Part shown: piece after piece, positions 27,130 to 34,742 of the stretch
Position numbering within the stretch: the first letter of the stretch is position 1
How the letters are laid out: every line of letters starts with the position of its first letter
Source: Bdellovibrio sp. GT3
Lineage (GTDB): Bacteria; Bdellovibrionota; Bdellovibrionia; Bdellovibrionales; Bdellovibrionaceae
NCBI RefSeq assembly: GCF_037996765.1
Contig: NZ_JBBNAD010000006.1
Span: forward strand, 310,001 to 374,000
Direction of reading: 5' to 3'
Length of the DNA: 64,000 nucleotides
The notes under the pieces: model-generated
The model's database searches: none
What the model saw: only the letters and a program-made list of their open reading frames with translations
What the model was told of the DNA's origin: nothing
Program-made: the position numbers and the translations under genes

Positions 27130-28760
27130 TAGCGAGCACCCGCTTCCTGTTTCTTTTTATGAATATAGTAGTCGTAGTCACCCTCGTAGATACGAAGTTG
27201 ATTTTTATCCACCTCGAACACACGGGTTGTGACTTCACGCAAGAAGTGACGGTCATGCGATACGATCATCACGGTTCCTGGGAAGTTCTTAATAGCTTCA
27301 AGTAAAATCTCACGAGACACGATATCCAAGTGATTCGTCGGCTCATCCAGGATCAGCAAGTTCACCGGTTGCGCCAGGATCGTTGCCAATACCACGCGAG
27401 ATTTCTCGCCCCCGGAAAGGATCGAGATTTTCTTTTCAGCTTCCTCGCCAGAAAATTTAAAGGCACCCAATAAAGAGCGCACAGTGCCCATCCCGGCGTT
27501 CGGCATGCGCGAGTGAACCTCGTCCACAATCGTCGCCTTCGGATCCAGAACATCCAAAGAGTTCTGAGAGAAGTAACCCAGGTTGATGGAAGCACCCAAG
27601 GCACAAGTGCCTGCTGTAGGGTCTGCTTCACCTGCGATAATTTTTAGAAGCGTGGATTTACCCGCACCGTTCACGCCGACAACCGCAATACGGTCCATGC
27701 GTTTAACCAGGGCATTGGCACCGGAGAACACGTTTTTCTCTTTGCCATCATCGCGCTTCCAGATCTTGGAAAGACCTTCAAACTTAACAACCTCATCCCC
27801 ACCACGTGGAGGTGTCGGCCATACGAATTTGATTTCGTTTTCTTCAACTGGAACTTCGATACGATCAATTTTTTCAAGTTTCTTAACACGAGACTGAACT
27901 TGCGCCGCATGGGAAGCACGTGCTGCAAATCTGGCAATAAACTCTTCCTCTTTCGCCAGCATATCTTCCTGACGTTTTGCTGCCGCGATCAATTGCTCCA
28001 TACGGATGTCGCGCTCTTTTTCGTAGAAGTCGTAGTTACCACCGTAAACAGTGATGGTCTTGTTCGCGATTTCAACGATTTTAGATACGATGCGGTTCAT
28101 GAAGTCACGATCATGCGACGTCATCAAAACAGCACCCTTGAAGTTTACCAACCACTCTTCAAGCCAGATGATGGATTCAACGTCCAAGTGATTCGTCGGC
28201 TCGTCCATCAGCAGGACTTGCGGGTTCATCACCAGAATTTTCGCCAAAGCGATACGCATTTTCCAACCACCAGAGAAACTCTCTGTCGGACGGTGATAGT
28301 CATCAGGACCGATACCAAGACCTGTCAGGATTTCAGCTGCGCGGGACTCAAGGTCGTAGCCGCCAAGGCGCTCAAACTCACCTTGCATCTCCCCGTACAC
28401 TTCCAGGATTTTCATCATCTCATCCGGATCCAAATCCGGATCAGAAAGCTTGGCTTCGTATTCCTGCATCTTCACTTGCATGTTGCCGATGTTGCCGATC
28501 GCGGATTTAACTTCCTCAATCGCAGAACGCCCGCGCATGTCTTCGATATTTTGCGAGAAGTAACCGATCACAGTTCTATCGGATTTGGAAACCGTTCCGT
28601 CGTAACCTTCCTCTCCCGTGATGATACGGAAGATTGTGGTTTTACCTGTACCATTCAAACCGACCAGACCGATTTTCTCGCCGTCGTTGATTTGGAAGTT
28701 ACCGTTACGATAGAGAACTTTGTTCCCCTGCTGCTTTGTGATGTTTGATAAGTGAATCAT
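27129..28760 (-). CDS. ABC-F family ATPase (ribosome-associated)
   Basis: The 543-residue protein has two ABC domains in one chain and no membrane segments. The first Walker A (GLNGTGKT) is at about 34-41 and the second (GVNGAGKST) near residue 360. Each half has an SGG(E/W)K signature and a DEPTNHLD Walker B. A charged linker joins the halves, as in ABC-F proteins that act on the ribosomal E site. Which of the Uup, YheS or YbiT groups it belongs to is not clear. I start at the ATG at 28760, where the ABC homology begins and AAAGGG precedes it; an upstream frame to 28799 adds unsupported residues. Confidence 0.9.
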   Translation of the reverse strand: MIHLSNITKQQGNKVLYRNGNFQINDGEKIGLVGLNGTGKTTIFRIITGEEGYDGTVSKSDRTVIGYFSQNIEDMRGRSAIEEVKSAIGNIGNMQVKMQEYEAKLSDPDLDPDEMMKILEVYGEMQGEFERLGGYDLESRAAEILTGLGIGPDDYHRPTESFSGGWKMRIALAKILVMNPQVLLMDEPTNHLDVESIIWLEEWLVNFKGAVLMTSHDRDFMNRIVSKIVEIANKTITVYGGNYDFYEKERDIRMEQLIAAAKRQEDMLAKEEEFIARFAARASHAAQVQSRVKKLEKIDRIEVPVEENEIKFVWPTPPRGGDEVVKFEGLSKIWKRDDGKEKNVFSGANALVKRMDRIAVVGVNGAGKSTLLKIIAGEADPTAGTCALGASINLGYFSQNSLDVLDPKATIVDEVHSRMPNAGMGTVRSLLGAFKFSGEEAEKKISILSGGEKSRVVLATILAQPVNLLILDEPTNHLDIVSREILLEAIKNFPGTVMIVSHDRHFLREVTTRVFEVDKNQLRIYEGDYDYYIHKKKQEAGAR

Positions 28761-29210
28761 GGTCCCTTTTATAGCTCGAATTTCATCGAGATGCGCCAAA
28801 ATTTTTAATTATTTACATCCAGGAACTCGAGGCCCCTGTTTGCCAGGATTTTAGGCAACTTAAAAAGTATAACTGACTTTCCCTTAAGGTGCCCGAGTTC
28901 TGATGACCGATACCACCGGAAGGTCAAGCTAGGTGCTGGTCTTAAGCTGGAGTGCCAGATTGGAATCAGGTATCGCGAGGTGGACTTATTTACTCGCACT
29001 CCCCGAGAAGCTCTATAACGGTCGCGAGCTGTGTAAGTGTCTGAAATACTCTCAGTTTCTGCAAATAGTTCATTATTATTGCAATTAGGGAATATATACT
29101 GAGCTTTTAAGCTTGAGTTCGTGTATCTTCCGGCCTTCTTAGAGCATATACCAATACCCCAAAAAGTTTTGGCCCTTTGGTTAAGTGCTCCTCTAACTGA
29201 AAGGCTCCCT
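28761..29210 (+). promoter_or_regulatory. 450-bp gene-free region, probable structured leader of the DEAD-box gene
   Basis: No convincing gene lies between the divergent ABC-F and helicase starts. The plus strand has several nested inverted repeats: GAACTCG (28823-28829) with CGAGTTC (28894-28900), enclosing a TTGCC/GGCAA stem, then GACC/GGTC and AGCTC/GAGCT stems near 28910-29030. A TATACT box (about 29093-29098) could be the -10 of a proximal promoter. The region could be a long 5' leader, as is common for RNA-helicase and cold-response genes, or it could contain a small RNA. I do not recognise any known RNA family. Confidence 0.4.
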
Positions 29211-31115
29211 GTGACTCCTCCTTTAACTACTGTCGATACATTTGAAAGCTTTGGTCTTAGCGCTCCGTTGATGGATGCGATGAAAGACATGGGCTTCTCA
29301 ACTCCGACGCCCATTCAAAAACAAGCTATTCCTTTGCTATTAGGCGGAGCGAACGATTTCATCGGTCTCGCTTCTACAGGAACTGGTAAAACCGCTGCAT
29401 TCGGTATCCCTCTTATCGAAAATCTGGATGCAACAATCAAAGACACTCAAGCTTTGGTTCTTTCCCCAACTCGTGAGTTGGCATTGCAAGTGGCAGAGCA
29501 ATTGGCTTTGCTAGGTAAGAAAAAAGGCATCCGCGTAGTAACAATCTACGGTGGTGCTTCTTACCGCACACAACTTGATGGCATCAAACGTGGCGCCCAC
29601 ATCGTGGTAGCGACTCCGGGCCGTTTGGTTGATTTCCTTGAACAAAAAATGATCAAGCTTTCCAAAGTTCAAACAGTGATCCTGGACGAAGCAGACGAAA
29701 TGCTTTCCATGGGTTTCAAAGACGCTTTGGATTTCATTCTTTCTGCCACACATCCAGACGACGCCGCTTCTAACGAGCGCGCAGCTTGCAGAACTTGGTT
29801 GTTCTCTGCGACAATGTCGACTGAAGTTCGTCGCATCACTGAAAAGTACCTGGAAAATCCAGAAACAGTAGCTGTGAACAAAGTTGGCTCCACTGCTGAA
29901 ACTATCGAGCAAGTTTACTACACAGTTAAAAACATGCACAAAACAGAAGTTGTTTCTCGCTTGTTGCAAACGTTGCCAGAGTTCTACGGTATCATCTTCT
30001 GCCAAACTAAAATGGAAGTTGCTGATCTTTCTGACACTTTGTCTCAACGCGGTTTCGCAACAGACTCTTTGCACGGTGATAAATCCCAGCAAGAGCGTGA
30101 AGCGACTTTGAGAAAATTCAAATCCAAGCAAGTTAAAGTTATCGTAGCGACTGACGTTGCGGCTCGTGGTTTGGACATCAAAGACCTTACACACGTTGTG
30201 AACTACAACTTGCCTTGGGATGCTGAGTCCTATGTTCACCGTATCGGTCGTACTGGCCGTAACGGTCAAAAAGGAACAGCGATCACTTTGGTGAACTCTG
30301 ACCAATTGACTCTTCTACGCCGTGTGATGAACACGACAAAAGCGACTTTCACTAAAGGTGTTGTACCTTCTGCTGACGAAGTGGCTGGCCTTAAAATCAA
30401 GAACGTATTGGATAAAGTCGGCGCAATGAAAGAGGAAGACGCTTCCCTTCAATTGGCTGCTGATTTGATCCAGGACTTGACTCAGGCTGATGACATCAAC
30501 TTCAAAGATCTTTCCAAAGAAGACTTACTAGCACGCTTTATCGTGGCGTACTTCCCTGACGTATTCGTTAAAAAAGACCTGATTTTGGATTATATGGGCG
30601 ATCGTATCCCTCGCGAATTGTTGCCTCGTGATCCTAACGACAACCGCTTCACACGCAGCCGTGATGGTGGCGGCCGTGATGACCGTCCTCGTACAGGTGG
30701 CGGCTTCCGTGGTAACCGTGGTGGTTTCCGTGGCAACCGTCGTGAAGATGGTGACCGTCCAAGATTCAGCGACCGTTCTTACCAAAACGACGCTCCAAGT
30801 GAAGGTGCTGGCGCACGTCGCAGCTTCCGTGGCGCTGATCGTGATGGCGGTCGTGATGAGAATCGTGGCAACCGTGACAGCCGTCCAGCACGTGAAGGTG
30901 GCGCTAGCGCTTCTTTCCGTGGTGACCGTGACAATGGTGGCGGTTCTTTCCGCAGCCGTGATAACGGTGGTGGCGAGCGTCCAGCGCGCCGTCCATCTTT
31001 CAACAGCGACACTGACGAGAGCCGTGGCAATCGTTCAGAGCGCAACGATCACCCAGGGATCAAAAGAACCCGCCCAAGCAGCGGTGCTTCTGCTTCCCGT
31101 CGTTTCCGTGATTAA
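29211..31115 (+). CDS. DEAD-box RNA helicase with RGG-rich tail
   Basis: The 634-residue protein has a Q motif (TPTPIQKQA), Walker A STGTGKT, PTRELALQ, DEADEM, SATMS and the HRIGRTGR motif VI. After the helicase core (about residues 10-370) and a middle helical part there is a tail of about 150 residues dense in Arg-Gly-Gly, Asp and Ser, suited to RNA binding. This fits the CsdA/RhlE class used in ribosome assembly and cold adaptation. Codon use is strikingly uniform and T-ending, unlike its neighbours, which suggests high expression. The start is GTG 29211, with GAAAGG 6 nt upstream; the open frame before it (to 29121) is not needed. Confidence 0.9.
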   Translation: MTPPLTTVDTFESFGLSAPLMDAMKDMGFSTPTPIQKQAIPLLLGGANDFIGLASTGTGKTAAFGIPLIENLDATIKDTQALVLSPTRELALQVAEQLALLGKKKGIRVVTIYGGASYRTQLDGIKRGAHIVVATPGRLVDFLEQKMIKLSKVQTVILDEADEMLSMGFKDALDFILSATHPDDAASNERAACRTWLFSATMSTEVRRITEKYLENPETVAVNKVGSTAETIEQVYYTVKNMHKTEVVSRLLQTLPEFYGIIFCQTKMEVADLSDTLSQRGFATDSLHGDKSQQEREATLRKFKSKQVKVIVATDVAARGLDIKDLTHVVNYNLPWDAESYVHRIGRTGRNGQKGTAITLVNSDQLTLLRRVMNTTKATFTKGVVPSADEVAGLKIKNVLDKVGAMKEEDASLQLAADLIQDLTQADDINFKDLSKEDLLARFIVAYFPDVFVKKDLILDYMGDRIPRELLPRDPNDNRFTRSRDGGGRDDRPRTGGGFRGNRGGFRGNRREDGDRPRFSDRSYQNDAPSEGAGARRSFRGADRDGGRDENRGNRDSRPAREGGASASFRGDRDNGGGSFRSRDNGGGERPARRPSFNSDTDESRGNRSERNDHPGIKRTRPSSGASASRRFRD

Positions 31116-31160
31116 TTAGTATTTAAAGTCTCTATAAAGTCTCTATGTGGGCGACTTCAA

Positions 31161-31192
31161 GGGTCGGTGAAAATTCACCGGCCCTTTTTTTT
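31161..31192 (+). terminator. Rho-independent terminator after the DEAD-box helicase
   Basis: An 11-bp stem with one G-T pair (arms 31161-31171 and 31174-31184) and a tight loop, followed by eight T residues. It lies about 45 nt after the stop codon. Confidence 0.88.
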
Positions 31193-31313
31193 GGTCCTGC
31201 CGGAAACGGTAACGCAAAGTTCGTCGGTGTCTCAGATTTAGACACCCCAAACCGGCCTCAAAACGAAATCGTGAGGTCTTGAGGTGGCACCTTATCTGCA
31301 ATTGCTAGGACCC

Positions 31314-32102
31314 ATGACAAAGCTAAACAAGAAAACACTCATTTTAGCCGGCCTTATAATCTGTAACTTTTCAGCTGCTATGGCATCTGTATCATCGTTC
31401 AAAAACACGACGATCAGTGACGAAGCCTATGAAATGGAATCAGAAAATCTTTCGGAGCAGGATGCAGCTGCCATTGACGTCTCCCGATCCCTAAAAAAGA
31501 TCGGCGCCGATAAGGTTTGCTCCTCCCTGGTTGTCGACAAGGAACAGGAAGGCCGATACTACAAGGCCGTCGAAAAAGCTTTTGGCAAATACCAATTTCC
31601 ACTTCTTTTGGAAGGGACTCGGGATTTAAAGGCCGCTTGCCCTAAATACCCGACTCTTTCGCAAAAAGAGAAAGAGGAAGTCTGGACTGTTATTATGGGC
31701 GCCACTTCGTTTTATGAAAGCTCCTGCCGCCTTTTGGGTGCTCGCCAAGGTGGGCCTAATGGACAGCTGGGTGGACCTTTTCAGCTTCACGTTGGCAAGG
31801 AAAGAAACTACGGAAAGCTTTGCCGCAATGGAGATGCATTAACCAAAGACGAAAACCGTTTTATCCCATGTGTACTATCCATGCTTGAAGGATATTTTGG
31901 AAAACAGCAGAAAAAGGGACAAGAAATCAAACTCTTCCCTCCTCGCCAGGCCAGCGCAACATACTGGGAGGTTTTGCAGTCGAATGCGGCTAAACATCAT
32001 CGCGTGACGGTCACTGACGCTCAAGGCGGCAAAAAAGTGGTTCGCGGTAACGGCTCTGACTTCGTAAAAATGGCGATCAAGGACTACAAGTACTGCCACT
32101 AA
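31314..32102 (+). CDS. Secreted lysozyme/transglycosylase-like protein
   Basis: The 262-residue product begins at the ATG at 31314 (AGGA 4 nt upstream) with a signal peptide ending near Ala24. A segment near residues 135-165 (ATSFYESSCR, then GGPFQLH) resembles the catalytic Glu and the GLMQL-type region of soluble lytic transglycosylases. Several Cys residues could form disulfides. It may cleave peptidoglycan, but the similarity is limited to that core and family membership is tentative. An in-frame GTG at 31284 is upstream of the signal peptide. A terminator follows directly. Confidence 0.6.
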   Translation: MTKLNKKTLILAGLIICNFSAAMASVSSFKNTTISDEAYEMESENLSEQDAAAIDVSRSLKKIGADKVCSSLVVDKEQEGRYYKAVEKAFGKYQFPLLLEGTRDLKAACPKYPTLSQKEKEEVWTVIMGATSFYESSCRLLGARQGGPNGQLGGPFQLHVGKERNYGKLCRNGDALTKDENRFIPCVLSMLEGYFGKQQKKGQEIKLFPPRQASATYWEVLQSNAAKHHRVTVTDAQGGKKVVRGNGSDFVKMAIKDYKYCH

Positions 32103-32116
32103 CAAGAATTTTTAAT

Positions 32117-32150
32117 AAAAAAAGGCTGTCATTAAGACAGCCTTTTTTTT
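32117..32150. terminator. Bidirectional terminator
   Basis: Arms 32123-32130 and 32136-32143 (8 bp, loop of 5), with seven A residues on one side and eight T residues on the other, so it can work for both converging genes. The stop codon of the STAS gene overlaps its right flank. Confidence 0.9.
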
Positions 32151-32517
32151 ATGCCGCACGCGGAAAAGACAAGAGTGCGGCCTTCAGATCATCCGCCACT
32201 TCCAACCCCCGCACAATTCCCATTCTCAACAGCTTTTCACGTAGCGGACTCTTCATTGAGCAAAGCCTCAAGTCCGCCGGTTTTGCGCGAATGTCCCTTT
32301 GCAATTGGGCAAAACTTGCTAAGGCCTCCGTCGAAATTCGGTCAATGTTTTGAAAATAGAACACGACCTGGCGCACTTCCTCTTTGGAAAGAATTTCCTG
32401 ACGACAGGCTTCCAGTGCTGGCACCACCCCGGGAGTCATTTCCTCTCCGGTAAAGGACACCACGAGCATCCTGTTCTTATGACTTATACTGTAATTAAAC
32501 GACTTCTGATCTTCCAA
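32149..32517 (-). CDS. STAS-domain protein (anti-anti-sigma-like)
   Basis: The 122-residue protein fits one STAS domain. A VVFYFQNIDRIS strand-loop is followed by TEALASFAQLQR where anti-anti-sigma factors carry the phosphorylated Ser; a Ser-Thr pair is present in ISTEA. It may bind a switch kinase or regulate a partner, but no kinase gene is adjacent. The start is TTG at 32517, with GAGGAG about 7 nt upstream, which is a strong site. Confidence 0.75.
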   Translation of the reverse strand: MEDQKSFNYSISHKNRMLVVSFTGEEMTPGVVPALEACRQEILSKEEVRQVVFYFQNIDRISTEALASFAQLQRDIRAKPADLRLCSMKSPLREKLLRMGIVRGLEVADDLKAALLSFPRAA

Positions 32518-32682
32518 CGTACTGCTCCTCGAAATCGGTTAGGTTTATTTTGTTTTGTACCCTCAGTTTAGCAGCTCAAAAACGGTTGAAAAGAATTCCC
32601 CTCACCCGATCTCAAAGCCACACGAAAAAGTGAATTGTTTTACGATGTTTAGGAGAGTTTAGTTCTTATTTTCAGAGATAAT

Positions 32683-32711
32683 TTGACTTCTAGTTAGGTA
32701 CCAAATAATTT
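32683..32711 (+). promoter_or_regulatory. Candidate sigma-70 type promoter for the TolC-like gene
   Basis: TTGACT (32683-32688), a 17-nt spacer and TAATTT (32706-32711), about 24 nt before the ATG at 32735. The -35 matches at 5 of 6 positions and the -10 is moderate. The 217-bp gap around it shows no gene. Confidence 0.5.
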
Positions 32712-32734
32712 TTGAGCCCTCTAAGGGGACTCAG

Positions 32735-34105
32735 ATGAATCATTCCAAAATGAGAAATTTGGCAGCTATCGTAATCGCGACGGTTATCACCGCAACTTCT
32801 TACGCGGCGAAACCATCGCAACCAACTTCTATCACCATCAACCCACGCACTTTGAAAACACGTTTGCTTGAAAACAACGTGGATCTTGCAGTGCAAATGA
32901 ACAATGTCTTCAAAGCAAAAGACTCTGTGGATCGCGCCCGCCGCAATCTGCTTCCGGGTATCAACCTGGGCGCAGCCATTGACAGCAGTGCGAGCTTTTC
33001 ACTGGCTTCAGTAACTATGCTTTTGCCATTCCTGCTTCCAAGCAAATGGCTGGATCTGCGCGAAAGCCAGCATGTTCTGAATGCACAGGGTGAGTCTTAC
33101 TACATCTCCCAATTGAATACTTATTCCTCCGCTTACTCTTTGTATTCAACGATCCAGGGTGACATTGAACTTCGTTCGATTCTTCAGTTCCAATACGAGA
33201 ACTACAAAAAGATCGAAGACATGATCCAAATGGCTGTGGATGCCGGCATGAGAGAAAAATCTGAACTTTTGCAAGTTCAGGCGCAAACTCAAATGTCCAA
33301 AATCCAAGTATCACAAATGGACGTTTTGATCCTTCAGGAAAAAGCGGCGATCCGCGAAATGCTGGCTTTGCCACTTTCCACGGATATCAAAATTGAATCT
33401 TTCCACATCGGCTCCTCCTCTGCTGAAAAAGAACCTTTGCAAAAAACTGTGGACCTGTCCTTGTCCCGCTCACCGGAACTTCGTCAGCTTTCCTCTATGC
33501 TAAAAGCAACTGAAGCCGGCAAATGGAGTGCCTTCTGGTCGTTCCTGACGGGCGCAACTTACGGCGCATCCCGCGGCCCTACGGGTGCTTTTGCGGATGC
33601 TGAAGGCAGTGGTTCTGCAACTTTCAATTTCGGTAACTTCCTGATCCTAAAAATCGGTAACCGCGAATTGGATGCAATCCGTCTGCAAAAGAAACAGATC
33701 GACTTTGACCAGGCTAAAATGGTTGAGACGACTGTGGGTTCATTGCGTGAAAGCCAAATGCAATTGTCGTTGGCAAGACAGGCTGAAGAAAACCTGGAAG
33801 CTTTGTACGATGCGGAACTTCAAAAATTCCAAATGGGCGCGACAGATTTGTTGCACGTTTTAAGTGCAGGGAACAACCTGACTGCTGCTTATACGAATCG
33901 TGTAAAAGCTCAGACAAACCTGGACACATTGCGCGTCGGCTTGCACCGCATGATGATTACCGACCACTTCGGCTTGATCCAAAAGTGCCAAATCTATAAA
34001 AAAGGCACTGGCGGTCTTACAGGTAAATTGGGACGCATTTTCAATCCTAAAAAGGACAGCATGTCCTTGGACCAAGCTTGTGGTCCGCAAGTCAGCGAAA
34101 ATTAG
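32735..34105 (+). CDS. TolC-family outer membrane efflux protein
   Basis: The 456-residue protein has a signal peptide ending near Ala24 and the long helical hairpin pattern of TolC-type outer membrane channels: two similar halves with SELLQVQAQ and GATDLLHVLSAGNNL heptad segments. The C-terminal part carries extra Lys/Gly-rich sequence. It would form a trimeric channel partnered by a periplasmic adaptor, but no adaptor or pump gene is next to it. AAGGGGA precedes the ATG. A hairpin lies between its stop and the next gene. Confidence 0.8.
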   Translation: MNHSKMRNLAAIVIATVITATSYAAKPSQPTSITINPRTLKTRLLENNVDLAVQMNNVFKAKDSVDRARRNLLPGINLGAAIDSSASFSLASVTMLLPFLLPSKWLDLRESQHVLNAQGESYYISQLNTYSSAYSLYSTIQGDIELRSILQFQYENYKKIEDMIQMAVDAGMREKSELLQVQAQTQMSKIQVSQMDVLILQEKAAIREMLALPLSTDIKIESFHIGSSSAEKEPLQKTVDLSLSRSPELRQLSSMLKATEAGKWSAFWSFLTGATYGASRGPTGAFADAEGSGSATFNFGNFLILKIGNRELDAIRLQKKQIDFDQAKMVETTVGSLRESQMQLSLARQAEENLEALYDAELQKFQMGATDLLHVLSAGNNLTAAYTNRVKAQTNLDTLRVGLHRMMITDHFGLIQKCQIYKKGTGGLTGKLGRIFNPKKDSMSLDQACGPQVSEN

Positions 34106-34113
34106 TAGCTAGT

Positions 34114-34140
34114 TCGGAGATCTTAGCATAGGATCTCCGA
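34114..34140 (+). promoter_or_regulatory. Inverted repeat abutting the asparaginase-like start
   Basis: Perfect 9-bp arms (34114-34122 and 34132-34140) with a 9-nt loop end 5 nt before the ATG at 34146. There is no T tract, so it is a poor intrinsic terminator. The only GGA near the start lies at the base of the 3' arm, so the structure could limit ribosome access. Confidence 0.4.
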
Positions 34141-34145
34141 CATAT

Positions 34146-34664
34146 ATGGGAACTCCAGTACAAGACGTTGTAATTATCACGACCGGTGGCACGATTGAGA
34201 AAACCTATAATGAGTTCGATGGCTCATTAGAGAATCGTGGCACCAGCATCAAGAACCGCATTCTTTCCAAATTGCGTTTACCCTATACAAATATTTCGGT
34301 TTACCCTTTGCTTAGCAAAGACTCATTGTACATGAACGACGAAGACCGCTCTTTGATCTGCGCGACCGTTAAGGACCAGATGCAACGGGGCTGCCCGATT
34401 GTCGTTCTTCATGGAACCGATACCATGCATATTTCCGCAGAATACTGTTTCAAGGAAATTGGAAATCCCAATGTACCCGTGGTCTTCACCGGCGCGATGA
34501 TCCCCATGGGCTTTGATGACAGCGATGCCACTCAGAACGTCACAGAGGCCATGTTGGCTGCCAAACTTTTGAAACCGGGATTCTATATCGCCTTCCACAA
34601 TCAGATTTTTACTGTTCCAAATGTTCGCAAGAATCGCGAAAAAGGCACCTTCGAACAGACTTAA
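34146..34664 (+). CDS. One-domain asparaginase-like protein
   Basis: The 172-residue protein has the N-terminal asparaginase motifs: TGGTIEKT near the start (nucleophile Thr) and HGTDTM around residue 90 (Thr-Asp pair). It ends where the C-terminal domain of full-length (about 330 residues) asparaginases would begin. Such short asparaginase-domain proteins exist in many bacteria, and their activity is not settled. No good Shine-Dalgarno site precedes the ATG, and a hairpin sits just upstream. Confidence 0.8.
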   Translation: MGTPVQDVVIITTGGTIEKTYNEFDGSLENRGTSIKNRILSKLRLPYTNISVYPLLSKDSLYMNDEDRSLICATVKDQMQRGCPIVVLHGTDTMHISAEYCFKEIGNPNVPVVFTGAMIPMGFDDSDATQNVTEAMLAAKLLKPGFYIAFHNQIFTVPNVRKNREKGTFEQT

Positions 34665-34742
34665 AGTTCGTGTAAGTTACCACAGGACCACCTCAAATCC
34701 AGCCCTATCCCGTACCATCCTACTATAAACATGGAGGGGATC

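Noticed and set aside
27900-28748. 282-codon plus-strand open frame
   Set aside because: It lies wholly antisense to the ABC-F gene, has a composition unlike real proteins here and no ribosome site; it is a shadow of the ABC-F reading frame.
28805-29314. 169-codon minus-strand open frame
   Set aside because: It spans the helicase leader and the antisense of its first codons, has no recognised domain and no convincing start; the underlying DNA is better explained as a structured leader.
29511-30305. 264-codon minus-strand open frame
   Set aside because: Antisense to the helicase core and Cys/His-rich in a random way; a shadow of a strongly codon-biased gene.
31504-31514. GCCGATAA 8-mer on the plus strand
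   Set aside because: It lies inside the lysozyme-like coding region with no gene start at the right distance, so it is taken as chance.
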